A DNA stretch of 64,000 bases from Portunus trituberculatus (GCF_017591435.1 NC_059300.1:14133460-14197459), one strand, 5' to 3'; shown: positions 1-54,746, counted from the first letter of the stretch. A program made the numbers and translations. The notes: generated by a model not told the origin, from the letters alone.

Positions 1-2452
1 ACTGGGGTCTCATTAAGGTATATAGTATCTTCATCATTCCTTCATCTAGGTAGTGGAATGCAAGGCCAATATTTTGAAGCATGTTATATGTTTTCCAAAA
101 TATCTTGTTAATGTGTTTCTCCGGTGACAAAGTGTTTTGCACGGTCACTCCTAAGTCTTTCTCCTCATTGGTCTCTCTAATTTTCTCATCACCCAGCCTG
201 TAATCCCTGTTTGGTCTGTATCTACTTCTTCCCATTTTCATAACATGGCTCTTGTCTATATTAAATTCCATCTGCCACTCTTTACTCCACTCATATATTT
301 TATCAAGATCTTCCTGTAACTTGTTACAATCTTCCACATTCTTTACTCTCTTCATAATTTTAGTATCGTCCGCAAACATGTTCATGTAACTGTCAATTCC
401 TACTGGCATATCATTAACATAAATCAAAAACATGATGGGACCAAGCACTGACCCTTGTGGAACTCCACTGGTTACCTTCTTCCACTCGGACTTCCTTCCT
501 CTCACCACTGTTCTCATTTCTCTTTCCACTAAGTAATTTTCCATCCATTTTGCTAGTTTATCATTTACTCTTCCAATCTTCTTTAGTTTCCACATCAGTC
601 TATTGTGTGGTACTTTATCAAAGGCCTTTCTCAAGTCCAGGTAGATAGCATCCACCCATCCCTCTCTATGTTGTAGATGTCAGTCACTCTTGAATAAAAA
701 CATAATAAATTGGATACGCACGATCTTCCTTTTCTGAAACCAAACTGTCTTTCACTCAGAATGTTTTCACTTTCTAGATACTCACTCCACTTAGCTTTAA
801 TTACTTCTTCACATACCTTGCACAATATACTAGTCAACGATACTGGTCTATAATTTAGCGGTTCCATTCTTATATATATGCACAATGTCAGCTCTTTTCC
901 ACTTTTTCGGGACTATTCCTGTTCGTATGGAGGTTTCCACAATATCAAATACGGGGTTCAACAATTGATCCTTACATTCATTTAGTAACCTCCCAGATAT
1001 TAATATCCCAATTGCTTATAATTTTCCTTACATCTTCCTTAGTAACCATGATGTCCTGCATTTGGTTTATTTCCGTAGGCCTTTCTCCTATAAAATGCTC
1101 CTCCTTTGTAAACACTGCAAAAGTTATCGTTCAAAATTTCATCTATATCTCTAGCATCCTCATATACTTCTTCCCCATTTTTTACCTTTTCTATTGCCTC
1201 CCTTATATTTAGTTTTCCATTTATGAATTTGTAAAACATTTTAGGGTCACTATCACAGTTTTCCACCACCCTCTGTTCATATTCCTTTTGTGCTGTTCTC
1301 CTTACTTCAACATATCTATTCCTTGCTGTTTTGTAAACTTCTCTTGATAATACATCACTGTTTTTCTTAAGTTTCTTCCATGCCTTTTCTTTGTTCTTTT
1401 TTGCTTCTTCACAATTTCTATTAAACCACTGTTTATTATTTAAAGTCCTCTTTCTATGATATGGCACAAACTTTTTCACAGCAGTTATATAAATCCATAA
1501 ATTTATCGTATTTCAATTGCATATCCCTTTCCTGGTATACCACGGACCAGTCAATTTCATTAAAGAACTCCCTTATATGGTTATAATTTGCCCTAATATA
1601 ATTTAATTTTTCCTCCCTGCGTTCCACAATCTTATTCGTGCTTAATTCTGTATCCAGCTCAAAGCTTAGGACATCATGATCACTTTTCCCCAAGGGACAT
1701 TCATGTTCAATTTCCTCTTTTAGAGAGATGCCCCTGGTAAATACCAAATCCAACCTTGCTGCAACATCTTGTCCCCTGCACCTTGTTGATCTCACCCACT
1801 GTGTCATCAAGTTATTTGTTGCTACATTTAACAATTCATCTGCCCACTCACCACCGTTCACCACTTCATAGTCCTCCCACACTATTTCTTTACAATTAAA
1901 GTCCCCGACTATCATCACTCTATCCTTTCTGACGAGTTCTTGCTTCATTCTGTCTAGAGTATTTCTCATCACCATTTAATATTGTTCATATTCCCAAGCA
2001 CTGGTTCTGGGTGGTATGTATACTGTTATAATATTAATGTCCCTCTTACCATCTGTTATAAGCATACTTATCACTTCATCATTTCTCTTACTATAGTTCA
2101 CCTCCTTCACTATCAGATCTTCCTTAGTAAGAACCATTATACCACCACCACCTTTATTTTTTCTATCATTTCTCCATACTTTGTAGTGTTTTACAACAAA
2201 CCAATCTAACTTTATTTCGGCCTTAGCTTTGTTTCCACCACACACATTATGTCCGGTTCATTATTTCTTAAGTAATCCATACATTCTAGCCTCTTAGACA
2301 GAAATCCATCTATATTCATGTAAGTCACTTGTATTCCATTCCTAGTCTCTTTCTTCCATGTAATGTCTTTTGTATTCCATTCCTAGTCTCTTTCTTCCAT
2401 GTAATGTCTTTTCCGTCTGTTTTATCCACCACTTCTTTAGCCTCCCATTTCT

Positions 2453-2454
<2 letters not shown>
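1..2454 (-). mobile_element. Family A non-LTR retrotransposon copy A1 (degraded, cut by window start)
   Basis: Minus-strand ORF2 of an APE-type LINE with several frameshifts. From its 5' side: an AP-endonuclease domain (about 2245-1460; GDFNCKEI, then LGKSDHD), a linker (about 1479-1039) and reverse transcriptase (885-1) with NYRPVSLTS, VPQGSVLGP and the active-site FADD at 365-376. The 3' end lies outside the window. A 41-bp tandem duplication sits near its 5' end (about 2331-2412). The (TG)n tract at 2455-2513 abuts its 5' side. Confidence 0.85.

Positions 2455-2513
<59 letters not shown>
2455..2513. repeat. (TG)n microsatellite between LINEs A1 and A2
   Basis: About 29 uninterrupted TG units. 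It separates the 5' side of A1 from the 3' end of A2. Confidence 0.98.
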
Positions 2514-2515
<2 letters not shown>

Positions 2516-4230
2516 TTACCTAATTGTATTTACCTAATTGTAACATACGGGAAAAGAGCTATGCTCGTGTTGTCCCGTCTCCATATCTATTAATGTCCAG
2601 CTTTTTCTTAAAATCATGAATATTCCTTGCGTTGACCACTTCCACGTCTAAACTATTCCATGCTTCCACCCTTCTATGAGGGAAGCTATATTTTTCACAT
2701 CTCTCCTATAAGTGGCCATTTTAGTTTTTCCCATGCCCTCTCGACATTCTTCCATTCCACATACACAGATCTTCCCTATCCATTTTTCCATGCCAATCAT
2801 CACTCTGTATATTGCTATCAGGTCTCCCCTTTCTCTTCTGTTTTCCAGGGTTGGAAGTTGCATTCTTTTCAGTCTGTCTTCATAAGTCAAATCTCTTAAG
2901 TCAGGCACCATTTTCGTTGCAGCCCTCTGTACTTTCTCTAGTTTCCTTATGTGTTTCTTTAAGTTCGAGCCCACTGTATTGTTGCATATTCAAGCCTCGG
3001 TCTTATCATTGCAGTAATTATTTTCTTCATCATTTCTTCATCTAAATATCTGAACGCCACTCTTATGTTCCTCAATAAGTTCAATACTTCTCCAATTATT
3101 TTGTTTATATGTCTCTCTGGCGATAGGTCATTGGTAATTGTCACCCCAAGGTCTTTTTCTTCATGACTGGTTTTATGTCTTCATTTCCTATCTTGTACAT
3201 ACTCCTGATTCTTCTTTCACTCTTGCCAAACTCTATTTTCTTGCATTTTGTCGTGTTGAACTCCATTTGCCATGTACAGCTCCATTTCCATATTCTGTCC
3301 AAGTCTTCCTGGAGTAGTTCGCAATCTTTGTCACATCTCACTTTTCTTAACAATTTTGCATCGTCTGCAAATAGGCTCACATAACTGGACACCCCATCCA
3401 CCATGTCATTTATGTAGACCGCGAACATTACTGGTGCCAACACTGATCCCTGTGGAACTCCACTCTCCACCAATCCCCATTCTGATGGTCTGTCCTTAAT
3501 TATTGTTCTCATTTCTCTTCCTACCAAAAGTCTTCCATCCATTTTAGTAAACTGCCATGCACTCCTCCTACCATTTCAAGTTTCCAGATCAGTCTCTGGT
3601 GTGGTACCTTATCAAAGGCCTTTTTAAATCCAGATATATTCCATCAGCCCAACCATCTCTTTCCTGTATTACATCTATCACCCTCGAATAGTAACATATC
3701 AGGTTTGTCGTGCATGAACGCCCTTTTCTAAAACCAAATTGACACTCACAAAGTATGTCATTTTTCTCCAAGAAGTCTGTCCATCTATTCTTCACCACCC
3801 TCTCACACATCTTAGCTACCACACTTGTAAGTGACACTGGTCTATAGTTCAATGGGTCTCTCTTGTTACCTGATTTATAGATTGGGACAATGTTAGCTCT
3901 TTTCCAGTCTTGGGGCACTACACCTTCCCTTAATGAGGCATCAATTACTTCACAAACTTTTTCTGCCAATTGCTCCCTGCATTCTCTTAAAATCCATCCT
4001 GATACCCCATCAGGTCCCACAGCTTTTCTCACTTCTAAACTCCCCATCATGTTCTTGATCTCCTCCACAGTTACTTGAAACTCCTTCATAATCCCTTTCT
4101 GTTCCATTACCAGTGGTTTGTCAAAAGCAGTCTCCTTTGTGAATACCTTCCGAAAGCATCCATTCATAGCCTCTGCCATTTCCCTGGGATCTTCACTGCA
4201 TACTCCATTTACTTCTAAACTTTCAATACT
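2514..4230 (-). mobile_element. Family A LINE copy A2 (5'-truncated)
   Basis: Minus-strand 3' part of ORF2. RT fragments include MNGCFRKVFTKE, GPDGVSGWILREC, NYRPVSLTS, VPQGSVLAPV and FADDAKLL (FADD at 3360-3371), then the C-terminal region and a 3' UTR that matches other copies (CCGTCTCCATATCT on the plus strand). Frameshifts occur at about 3590, 3142 and 2960. It has (TG)n on both sides (2455-2513 and 4232-4254). Confidence 0.85.
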
Positions 4231-4231
4231 T

Positions 4232-4254
4232 TGTGTGTGTGTGTGTGTGTGTGT
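4232..4254. repeat. (TG)n microsatellite at the 5' junction of LINE A2
   Basis: About 11 TG units directly after the truncated 5' end of A2, followed by unique sequence. Confidence 0.95.
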
Positions 4255-4991
4255 TGGGCGGGTAGAGGGTGTTGAATGTTTGTAAGAAGTCTCTGACTAT
4301 GTGCACACACAAGCTCGTAGATTTACAGGAGCAACTAATCATATATCACTTGTGTGCAAATTTCCATCATACATAGAGCTGTATAGTGATAGTAATTCCA
4401 CCAAGCTGCTGGCATCACCAGGTGCAGCTGCCCTCACCAGCATGGGCATGATGGTAGTGTTTCAATCTCAGCCATCTCACATTTACCTCCAGATAACTCA
4501 GTCTAGAAGCATATTCAAAGTATAACAGTGGCAGCTAGACAGGCAAAAATGTTCCTCATGGGAAAATTACTATCTCATTTTTTTTTTTCAAAATTGTTCA
4601 TTTTAACCTCCAAATAGTGCAGCTCTAATACACCTATAAAATACAACTTTATAGGAACAATTCATCAATCCTTCTCATTCAATATGTAATGCTCACTATG
4701 GCTGTGGCTGTGTGTAGAATGAGTCACACCACACTCTCCCTCTCTCTCAAATAAAGAAAAGAGCTAGCATGTATTGAATTTGGAAACCCAAAAGCTACTT
4801 AACAGCTGAAGATGACCCTTGGCAGATAAATGCAGTCAGTCAATAAAGGGAGACATTGGCTTTCTTACAGAAATTTTGCTTGCCATCCAAAAAAACTTTT
4901 GGACAGGTTACCCAAGTTTATAGAGCCTGGAGAAACATTTTATGTGGAAAGGATGAGAACAGTGTTTGTGCATTTTTTCCAGAATACTCAC
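4255..4991. other. WDR59 intron 2 segment, nothing recognised
   Basis: Sequence between the exon 2 donor and the first LINE insertion. A 74-codon frame at 4301-4525 on the plus strand has no recognisable similarity, and no next WDR59 exon is visible here. Confidence 0.45.
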
Positions 4992-8051
<3,060 letters not shown>

Positions 8052-8160
8052 GGCGGCGATGCTTCTTCTGAAGTGCGGCATAAACGCCACGACTTTCACC
8101 ACCAAAGGGACCTTGATCCCTTACCGGACTGCAAAATAAAAAAAGAGCATCGCCTTATGA
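8052..8160 (-). promoter_or_regulatory. WDR59: WDR59 5' leader and likely start-site region
   Basis: CpG-rich leader upstream of the WDR59 start codon. On the minus strand a T-rich tract ends in TTTTGCAG at about 8132, followed by TCCGGTAAGG. This could be a 3' splice site, making the coding exon internal, or the transcription start region of a CpG-type promoter. The sequence alone does not decide between them. Confidence 0.4.
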
Positions 8161-8790
8161 AATCCTAAGAATCTCTTTATTTCACATAAAATGACAAGAT
8201 AAGGTATTCAGTACTCTTAATATTTAGCTGATTCTCTATGATAACATTGTTTACTCGCTCTCTCACGGGATTTCAAATAAAATGGCATTACTATTGCTAC
8301 TCAGTGCTTCACGAGTCATGTTTATTGCACCAGTGGTGGCACTGTGTGGTGCAGCTGCTGCCACAATGCCACAATGAACACTCTGGAGATGTATCAAACT
8401 AGACACGCTTTATTATGCTGGCCAATGCCTAATGGCTATCGGTAGTCAAGAAACGTTGCAAGTAGTTGTAGTAACTTGTAAGCCTCACCAGACAGGCAGA
8501 CACCAATATAGTTAGCAAGATGGCAACGTCATAGGAAAACAGAGGACATTAAGTACATTTGACGCTGTAATAAAGATACTTTTGTTGGAATCACTCATTG
8601 TTTGGACCTTGAAACATGCTGAGTGCTGACCGTCAAATGTCATGTGTCCGTTGCAGTGGTAATAGACTGATAATAGCTAATAGTAATAACTATTACCTAC
8701 CTAATTACACTACATAATTCAGCTACTTATAATCCGAATTAGGTTATTCGAAGGAACAATTTGAATGCATCGTCTAATTACCTAAATAAT
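8161..8790. other. Intergenic, nothing recognised
   Basis: Part of the shared upstream region between the WDR59 and GALNT10-like genes. No repeat family or coding exon is recognised. Confidence 0.45.
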
Positions 8791-8795
8791 ATATA

Positions 8796-8926
<131 letters not shown>

Positions 8927-9316
8927 AAATATTGCATTACAGGGCTCGAGCGGGGCTCCATAGAGACGTCTTCATATCTAATTTTAGCCAACTTTTCCTT
9001 AGATTTATACACACTTTCTGCTGTTACAATCTCTTCACTCAAGTCATATTCCAGATGTGGAAAACTAAACTTTTCAATGTTCCTCAAACAATTTCATGAT
9101 CTTAACGTCCTCCTTGTCCGTCTATCATCATCTTCAGTCAGTGATGCCAGGTCTTGTCTATCTATTTCATACTGTTCATTATTTGGTTCATCGTTTAGAT
9201 CTCTCTCCCGTCTATCCTTCAAAGTTAATAGTTCCATTTCCCTCAGTCTTTCTTCATAGGGAAGGTTCTTTATTTCTAGCACTATCTTTGTAGCTATCCT
9301 TTGGATTCTCTCTATT
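8927..9316 (-). mobile_element. Family A-like LINE copy A4 (3' end only)
   Basis: Short minus-strand tail encoding RT C-terminal remnants (NLPYEERLREMELLTLKDRR) and a 3' UTR. It is bounded by (TG)n at 8911-8926 and 9317-9337. Confidence 0.75.
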
Positions 9317-9337
9317 TGTGTGTGTGTGTGTGTGTGT
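9317..9337. repeat. (TG)n at the 5' junction of LINE A4
   Basis: About 10 TG units on the 5' side of the truncated LINE, followed by unique sequence. Confidence 0.95.
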
Positions 9338-11369
9338 TACACTAAGTATGAATATACTGAATTACTGATTAGTTAGGCGTGTACAAGTGTGCGTGCGGTT
9401 ATATCAGTGTGTGTGTGTGTGTGTGTGTTATCACATGTGGACAAGAGGGACAGCTAAGTGCCACGTCCGTGAATGGCAGCACAGTGATAGCGGTGTTCAG
9501 GAATCAGTGTTCACACTGTTTGGACAAGCCGTAGGCAGCTCTCAGCAGTGGCCCAGCAAGTTGTGACAATGTGAGGCGGCACACCTTTGCTGACTGTTAC
9601 TCAGAGAAACGTCCTGTTGAGGTGCGAGATGAACACAACACGAGAGTCAAGACTTTCGTGTCTTAATCTTGGGGATGTGATGGGGCCGTGAAGGCTGTAA
9701 TGCCACAAAGGTGCAGCCAGAAAACGGATCAGATTGTGGTGAGTTTCTGTTTCCTTTGGGGGGCAGGGTTGTGTCGGAGGGTTTGGGACACCGCCTAAAA
9801 AAGTCTGCTGGGGTGTAGACACCGGATACTGGACAGCGGGAAGCCGCGGCTGTAACATTCAGCAGGGCGTCCTAGCTATTAATGTTCTTAGTTCAATTCT
9901 CAAGTTCCCATTTCTCTGTGGACTGGTACAACTAAGCAATCTTTACAGCACAATGTTGCTTTGATTTAATGCTGCCTATAAGTCTGACTGGACTATCTAT
10001 TTGTTATCTCTGGATCTGTCCTTCCCTTATCCTTATCCAGTCTTGATCTGACACTGGTGGGCGGGGCCTTACCAGATAAAATAATCCAAGAAATCTGGTT
10101 GTGTTGTGTTGGGTTGGGGAGGTGGAGTGAGGATAACAAACTGATGTGATTAGCTAAGTGTCGAGCAATATTTCACAATAAGTTTTGCATTCTTTATGAT
10201 GACATTATTTGTGTTGGCCCCGGTAGGTGGCACTTGAAGACACAGGTTTCAAGTTGGCTTATTCATATTTTTCTCTTCAATATTGTACGAGTTTCTTTAG
10301 TTTGAGAACTCTTTACCTGGCAGTGTTGTTGGTGTGGATTCTGTGGATGCCTTTAAGGCAACTTTACATTCCACACTTGGTTCCTTTTTATTTCAATTTA
10401 TTGAATAGTGTCAACCATGACAGATTGCCCTATCACTTGCTGCATAAGGCACACAACTCCCTCCCATACTAGCAACTCGATTGTTAAAGGTATGACGTGC
10501 CTCCAGAGTGTGGCTGCCCTGCACTTTGCATGGCGATTCTTGCCTGTGTGTCATTACTGCATTACTCACAGGGGCAGCCACCAAGCCAAAGCACTAGTGG
10601 AGAGTGGAGCATAGCAGTGCAGTGGGAGTAGTGACAAGGACAATAAAGGAAGTGTCCTTCTTTGTGGTTGGGTGGGACTGCAGAGGCATGGAGGGGTTCC
10701 TTTTACCTTAGTGTTAGACACACGCACAGTTTCTAACAGTAGATTTTTTTGTAAGAGTTCCTTACACCTTTACATTCAACTGAGAACTCTGTGCTGGATT
10801 CATGCATGTACTGATGACAGCGGCATTGTCTAATATATTTCTGCTGTATTGAATTTCAGTTCTGTAATTTGTAATTAAATCTCCATTGCTCCAAGTCTTA
10901 CCTAGTTGAATTTAATACCGGAAAATAGACTGCAACTCTATTACACAGTGGAGCACTCCATGCCAATTATTAGCAACTTGATTACAGAAAGAATGTTGCA
11001 CTTGTTTATAACTTCGATCTTTCTTAGTATAGTTTCATAGGATGCTGTCTCACTTTCCCTTTTTTTCTTTCTTTGTAGTTTTGTCCAAAGTAGGTTTGCT
11101 TTATAGGAAGTGCTATGAGTGAGGTTTGGAGTGAGCCATATTTATTAACCTTCCTCTTTTAGTTAAAAACTTGTTCAGCTGTTTAGCATTTTTCTTTTAG
11201 TTATTTAAAATCTTTGATCAAGAGAAGAAAAATGAATAAGGATAGTAAATGCTACACTAAAGAAATCATAGATAGAGCAATTGTTACTCAGATAACACAT
11301 ATGTAAAGTATTGTGATCTTCATTCTATTTCTTATACTTGTTCCCTCTACCTCTTTTTTTTTCCCACAG
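9338..11369. other. Region upstream of GALNT10-like coding exon 1
   Basis: Should contain the noncoding first exon and promoter of the GALNT10-like gene, because coding exon 1 has a 3' splice site just before its ATG. I cannot place that exon. A (TG)n tract lies at about 9410-9428. The 85-codon minus-strand frame at 9601-9858 has no recognised similarity. Confidence 0.4.
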
Positions 11370-11385
11370 CTGACATCTACTCAGG

Positions 11386-47776
<36,391 letters not shown>

Positions 47777-48116
47777 CTATATTTAATACCATTAATGTTA
47801 CAAGGAAATTTTGATAATTGATTTTCAATACTGAGACAAGTGCGGTTTTGATATTAACCTCATAGTATGAATATTGTAGGATGTGTTACTGTAAATATTT
47901 CAAGTTTTGGGATGAGTGGTATTGATGGTATGAATGTTGTAGAGTAATAGTTTTTTAAAATTGTAAGTTTTTAATAGGTAATAATTTGCAGAATACATAC
48001 AAGTACATTGTCTTTTATTTAGAATTCTAAGAATCAAAATAATCCAAAATCTGGAATACAGTCCTTACATAAAGAGTATTTTTTCTATACTACAGACTTC
48101 ATCGAACTGTATATTC
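47777..48116 (+). other. Probable GALNT10-like 3' UTR start
   Basis: AT-rich sequence following the stop codon. No canonical AATAAA appears before the LINE relic at 48117. The first such hexamers (about 48455 and 48512) lie in or just after that relic, so the cleavage site is not resolved. Confidence 0.4.
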
Positions 48117-48490
48117 TTCTGCCGTAATGTTGAATCTCTTGCTATCTTCTGCAACTATTTTCATGCCAAATACTTTTCTGATTTTGTTAACTGCATGCCT
48201 CCCCTCCTCCCTGGCCCTGCTGTACAAGACTTTCTTCTTTTTCTCACTAGTTCATTCAGCCCAGTTCTCTAATGCAAAAGTTAACTAGCATTCTCAATCA
48301 TTTATCCCTTTCTCTGGTAAACTCTGGAACTCCTTGCCTGCTTCTGGATTTCCATTTCCTTACAACTTCAACTTATTCAAGAGGGAGGTTTCAAGATACC
48401 CTTGACATGCTCTCTACCTGATTTAGCTACTGACTCCTAAGTGTACCTTTTTTAATAAAATTTTTGTTGCCCTTGGCCAGTTTCCCTCCT
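48117..48490 (+). mobile_element. Family J Jockey-like LINE 3' fragment (J3)
   Basis: Plus-strand copy of the ORF2 end and 3' UTR, closely similar to part of J2 (TCTCTTGCTATCTTCTGC, CTCTGGTAAACTCTGGAACT, TTTTTGTTGCCCTTGGCC). It lies just after the GALNT10-like stop and may supply transcript 3' sequence. Confidence 0.72.
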
Positions 48491-48639
48491 AAATAAGAAA
48501 TTAAAAATAGAATAAATATTGTTTACAGAGGAAGGTATATTTTAAAATTCAGAAAATGGTAGGCTCCAAGAGTTCCAGATAAAAGATCTTGTAGTTGTAT
48601 GTGGTTTAAGTCTTGAAACTGTTACTTTATACTATTTTT

Positions 48640-49460
48640 TTTTTTACTGTTACTTTATACTTTTTATTTTTTTCTTACGTAGGGAAGAGGGCCAGCCAAG
48701 GGCAAAAGAAAGTTAAAAAAGGCCCACTTGAGTGCTGGCTCTCTAAAAAGTGCAAAAAGTGCCAAAACCGTCAGCCAGAATTAGGGGAGCAAATGCCTCG
48801 ATACCTCCCTCTTAAAAGAAGACAAGTTGTAGGAATTCGGAAATACAGATGCAGGGAGGGAGTTCCAGAGTTTACCAGTGAAAGGGATGAATGATTGAGA
48901 GTACTGGCTAACTCTTGCATTAGAGAGTTGGACAGAATAGGGATGAGAGGAAGAAGAAAGCCTTGTGCGGCGAGGCCGCAGGAGAAGGGGAGGCATGCAG
49001 TTAGCAAGATCAGTAGAACAGTTACCATGAAAATAGCGATAAAAGATAGAAAGGGATGCAACATTTTGGCGGTGAGAAAGAGACTGAAGACAGTTAGTGA
49101 GAGGAGGGGAGCTGATGAGACGAAGAGCTTTCGATTACACCCTATCAAGCAAAGCTGTGTGACTGGAATCCCCCCAAACATGCGAAGAGTACTCCATACA
49201 GGGACGGATAAGGCCCTTATACAGAGTAAGCAGTTGGAGGGGCGAGAAAAACTGTCGGAGATGTCTCAGAATACCTAACTTCATAGAAGCTGTTTTAGCA
49301 AGAGATGAGATGTGAAGTTTCCAGTTAAGATTATGAGCAAAGGACAGACCGAGGATATTCATTGTGGAAGAGGGAGACAGTTGAGTGTCATTGAAGAAGA
49401 GGGGATAGTTGTCTGGAAGGTTGTGTCAAGTTGATAAATGGAGGAATCGAGTTTTTGAGA
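48640..49460 (-). mobile_element. Family J Jockey-like LINE 3' part (J4)
   Basis: Minus-strand relic with two readable blocks: ILGLSFAHNLNWKLHISSLA with LYKGLIRPCMEYSSHVWGD (49362-49135) and the C-terminal LSNARVSQYSQSFIPFTGKL (48996-48781). A T-rich tail lies at its left end. It is arranged tail to tail with J3. Confidence 0.78.
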
Positions 49461-50042
49461 CATTGAAAACTACTAGATTTTCTCTGCCCCAATCGGAAAT
49501 CTTAGAAAGATCGGAAGTCAGGCGTTCCTGGCTATGTTATAGCTGTTATGAGAATTTGCTTGATGGCAACCTATTGGCATCTATGCATTATAGAGGCATT
49601 GACCACTGCTTGCTATCATAGCTGGAGGTAATAATGAAAAAAATTCAGCGCAGTAACTGATAACTGGTAAAGAGAACCATGTCAGTGATAAATAATCAAC
49701 AATTGGCTTTATGTATGTTGCCAAATAACCAGATCGATAAATCCAAAATTGTGGTACCAGCAATAATGATATTCATATTTCAAATATAAAAATAGGTGGA
49801 TTTAAATCTTTATTTTCATCTTTTATCTTAACAATATTACAAAAATATAATTAATTATTTATCCTGTCTCTTTACACATGAAAAATGAAGTGAAATACCT
49901 ACATTTGATTTTGAAAGTTTAAAACTTCAACATAATAATGCAGGAAAATTATTATTGGATAACTGTTCTCGTTATCACAATAAATTATTGCATTAATTTT
50001 GTAATAATGTCCACCCATGCTTTTTATAGTGTATGTCACAGT
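49461..50042. other. Intergenic, nothing recognised
   Basis: AT-rich sequence after LINE J4 without a recognised repeat or exon. Confidence 0.45.
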
Positions 50043-50101
50043 GTATTTACCTAGTTGTATTGTACAGGGTTCGAGAGGGGCTCATAGTGTCCTGTCTCCA
50101 T
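50043..50101 (-). mobile_element. Family A-like LINE tail scrap (A11)
   Basis: About 60 bp of the 3' UTR (plus strand TATTTACCTAGTTGTATTGT and CCTGTCTCCATCT), followed by (TG)n at 50102-50123. Confidence 0.65.
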
Positions 50102-50123
50102 CTGTGTGTGTGTGTGTGTGTGT
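50102..50123. repeat. (TG)n beside LINE scrap A11
   Basis: About 11 TG units on the 5' side of the tiny LINE fragment. Confidence 0.93.
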
Positions 50124-50155
50124 ATATTTTCTTTGAACTGCTTTACTTTGATATC

Positions 50156-50412
50156 AAAATATAGTACCACATATAATCTAAATAAAAATTAATGTTTTAA
50201 ATGCAGCAATGAAGGTCTGAAGCTTAACATATTATCTCAAAATCCCAACAGATTAGGTACTATAAAAACTATAGTAGTATTATTAAAATATAGTACCACA
50301 TATAATCTAAATATCATAAATTAATGTTTTAAATGCAGCAATGAAGGTCTGAAGCTTAACATATCTCAAAATCCCAACAGAATAGGTACTATAAAAAGTA
50401 TAGTAGTATTAT
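50156..50412. repeat. 129-bp tandem duplication
   Basis: Two head-to-tail units sharing ATAGTACCACATATAATC and GCAGCAATGAAGGTCTGAAG, with small indels (TATTATCTC versus TATCTC). Noncoding. Confidence 0.85.
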
Positions 50413-51524
50413 CATGTCTCAACACCACAACAGTGCAGTTGACATCTTCATCAGGCAACAGTTTGTGTTGTCTTCACATTTGTTTTTATGGACAAGTTTG
50501 CATAAAAATATTTGTATTTTCTTACTTTGGAGAGAGATTTGGGGAGAGGAGTTCAGACTGATTCTCCTTTCACACTCACAGTTCTCTTATTGAGACTGAT
50601 GGACAGTGAGAGAATTGCAGACTTAGCATTTTCATTATTATCAAGCAAGGATATTTTGTGATGAGAAAGACATTTCTAGGATTTGGGAAGTTCAAAGGAG
50701 AATTTATAAACCAAGGGAATTGAGTGAAAGTGATGGAGCATTTGAATACAGAAAAGTAGAAAACCATTGGCCATAATTTCATTGCAACAGTTAGATGAGT
50801 GTGTGCAAATGTAGTACTTGTTTTATTATCATAAAGCCAATTATTCTTATTGAAATAAAAATTTGAAAAACCCTAAAACATTACAAATGAAAAAAATGCA
50901 CTTGGAAAAGTAATAATTGTTATATACAAAAGGAAAAATTAAAGATTCATTAGAAAAGTAATGATTCAGTTATTTTCAAACTTTGAGGAGAATACCACAT
51001 ATTATTGTAACTTCTTATTTTTGTAAAACTCTCAGGGAAAGTGGAACCATATTTCAAATATCAAATAATCTATTGTATATACCTGTCTCAATCTGAAGCC
51101 TTGAACTCTCACCAAGCTTTCTCCAACGGAATGGCCACAATAGAAGACCATTCACCGCTCCCTACTTGTACTAACATTTCCTTCTTGTTTGTTCAAGCAT
51201 TTGGCCTCTACTAACATATCTTTGACACAAGTATTCCTTTATCTTTTTATCCTCCAAGTGGCCCTCCTCTCCTATGAGATGTCATTAAATCAGAGAGGCT
51301 TCCTTGGTGTCCCTTACTTTTTAGTCTATGTTAAGTACTGATAACAGTTTGCTTCATTGATGAGGCTGTCATATTGTAGCTTAGCTCCAACATGCTGTGT
51401 GTGATACATAATTTTTTTGCATCTTCAACCGACTCTTTATAGCAGGAGCAGTTTTAGAGGGAGCACATAGGAGTGGGGGCCAATGCCCTATCAAACATTC
51501 CAATTATCCCCCTTAAGTGAAAAC

Positions 51525-51526
<2 letters not shown>
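50413..51526. other. Intergenic, nothing recognised
   Basis: Unique AT-rich sequence. Short frames on both strands have no recognised similarity. Confidence 0.45.

Positions 51527-51602
<76 letters not shown>
51527..51602. repeat. (TA)n on the left side of T7
   Basis: About 38 TA units immediately before the T7 left end. Confidence 0.98.
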
Positions 51603-53828
<2,226 letters not shown>

Positions 53829-53830
53829 TG

Positions 53831-53968
53831 TTGAAGTCTATAGCAACTTCAGCATTATTTTTTTTTGAAAGGAGCTTTTGTATTTTTTGCACATGGATTG
53901 TAGATTCTGGAGGAAAATACAAAAGCTCCTTTCAAAAAAGAATAATGCTAAAGTTCCTATAGATTTCA
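53831..53968. repeat. Inverted repeat with 55-bp arms between microsatellites
   Basis: Left arm 53831-53886 and right arm 53914-53968 are complementary (GAAAGGAGCTTTTGTATTTT versus AAAATACAAAAGCTCCTTTC) with a few mismatches and a 27-bp loop. It sits between (TA)n-(TG)n on the left and (TA)n on the right. Confidence 0.82.
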
Positions 53969-53994
53969 AAAACACATGCATACTCAATGGTCTC

Positions 53995-53998
<4 letters not shown>

Positions 53999-54060
<62 letters not shown>
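53999..54060. repeat. (TA)n microsatellite
   Basis: About 30 TA units after the 55-bp inverted repeat. Confidence 0.97.
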
Positions 54061-54064
<4 letters not shown>

Positions 54065-54635
54065 TATATTATATTATATAATTTTGCCTAATTTTGAGGG
54101 TTTGGCAGCAGTTGGTGTCAGATGATCTGGCACCTTGCCAGAAAAAAAAGCAAATCATGACTTTATCTGACTTCTGTGTCTGCCTTCTGTAACATAAATA
54201 ATTTTTGTACTCAGGATTATTTTTCATATTTAGCAATTTTCTTAAAGCACTTCAAAATGCTTTCCCATGAATTAAATTTGTGTACTGCAAGATAACTTTA
54301 TAAACATGGGAAAAAGCACAGTGTGATAGAAGTGAGAAAGGAGGAATGGAGGAAGCGAAGGAGAAAAACAAATCCCGATTTACATCTTTGTGGCCCATCA
54401 GTACAATCAATTATGTAACTGCTCCAATTCAAGCAGTCTAAAACTAGCACTACTTTATAGAATAGCATTTCCATTTGAAAGAACATAATTGTACTTTATG
54501 CTCAAGTTGTTCCTAATAAACACTTTGTGATTAAACTAATTTAAGATATATATCAGGATATGAAATTAAATATTAAACAAATATTAAACAATAATTAGTT
54601 TTTCATTCTCCCTACACAACAATAATAATAATAAC

Positions 54636-54637
<2 letters not shown>
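54061..54637. other. Intergenic, nothing recognised
   Basis: Unique AT-rich sequence with a short (TTATA)n run at its start. Confidence 0.45.
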
Positions 54638-54733
<96 letters not shown>

Positions 54734-54734
54734 G
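54638..54734. repeat. (TA)n(CA)n microsatellite
   Basis: About 40 TA units then 8 CA units, 13 bp before T8. Confidence 0.97.
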
Positions 54735-54746
54735 CACACTGAAATA

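Noticed and set aside
9601..9858. An 85-codon minus-strand frame in the intergenic region
   Set aside because: No recognised similarity, no splice context and low-complexity Pro/Thr composition; likely chance.
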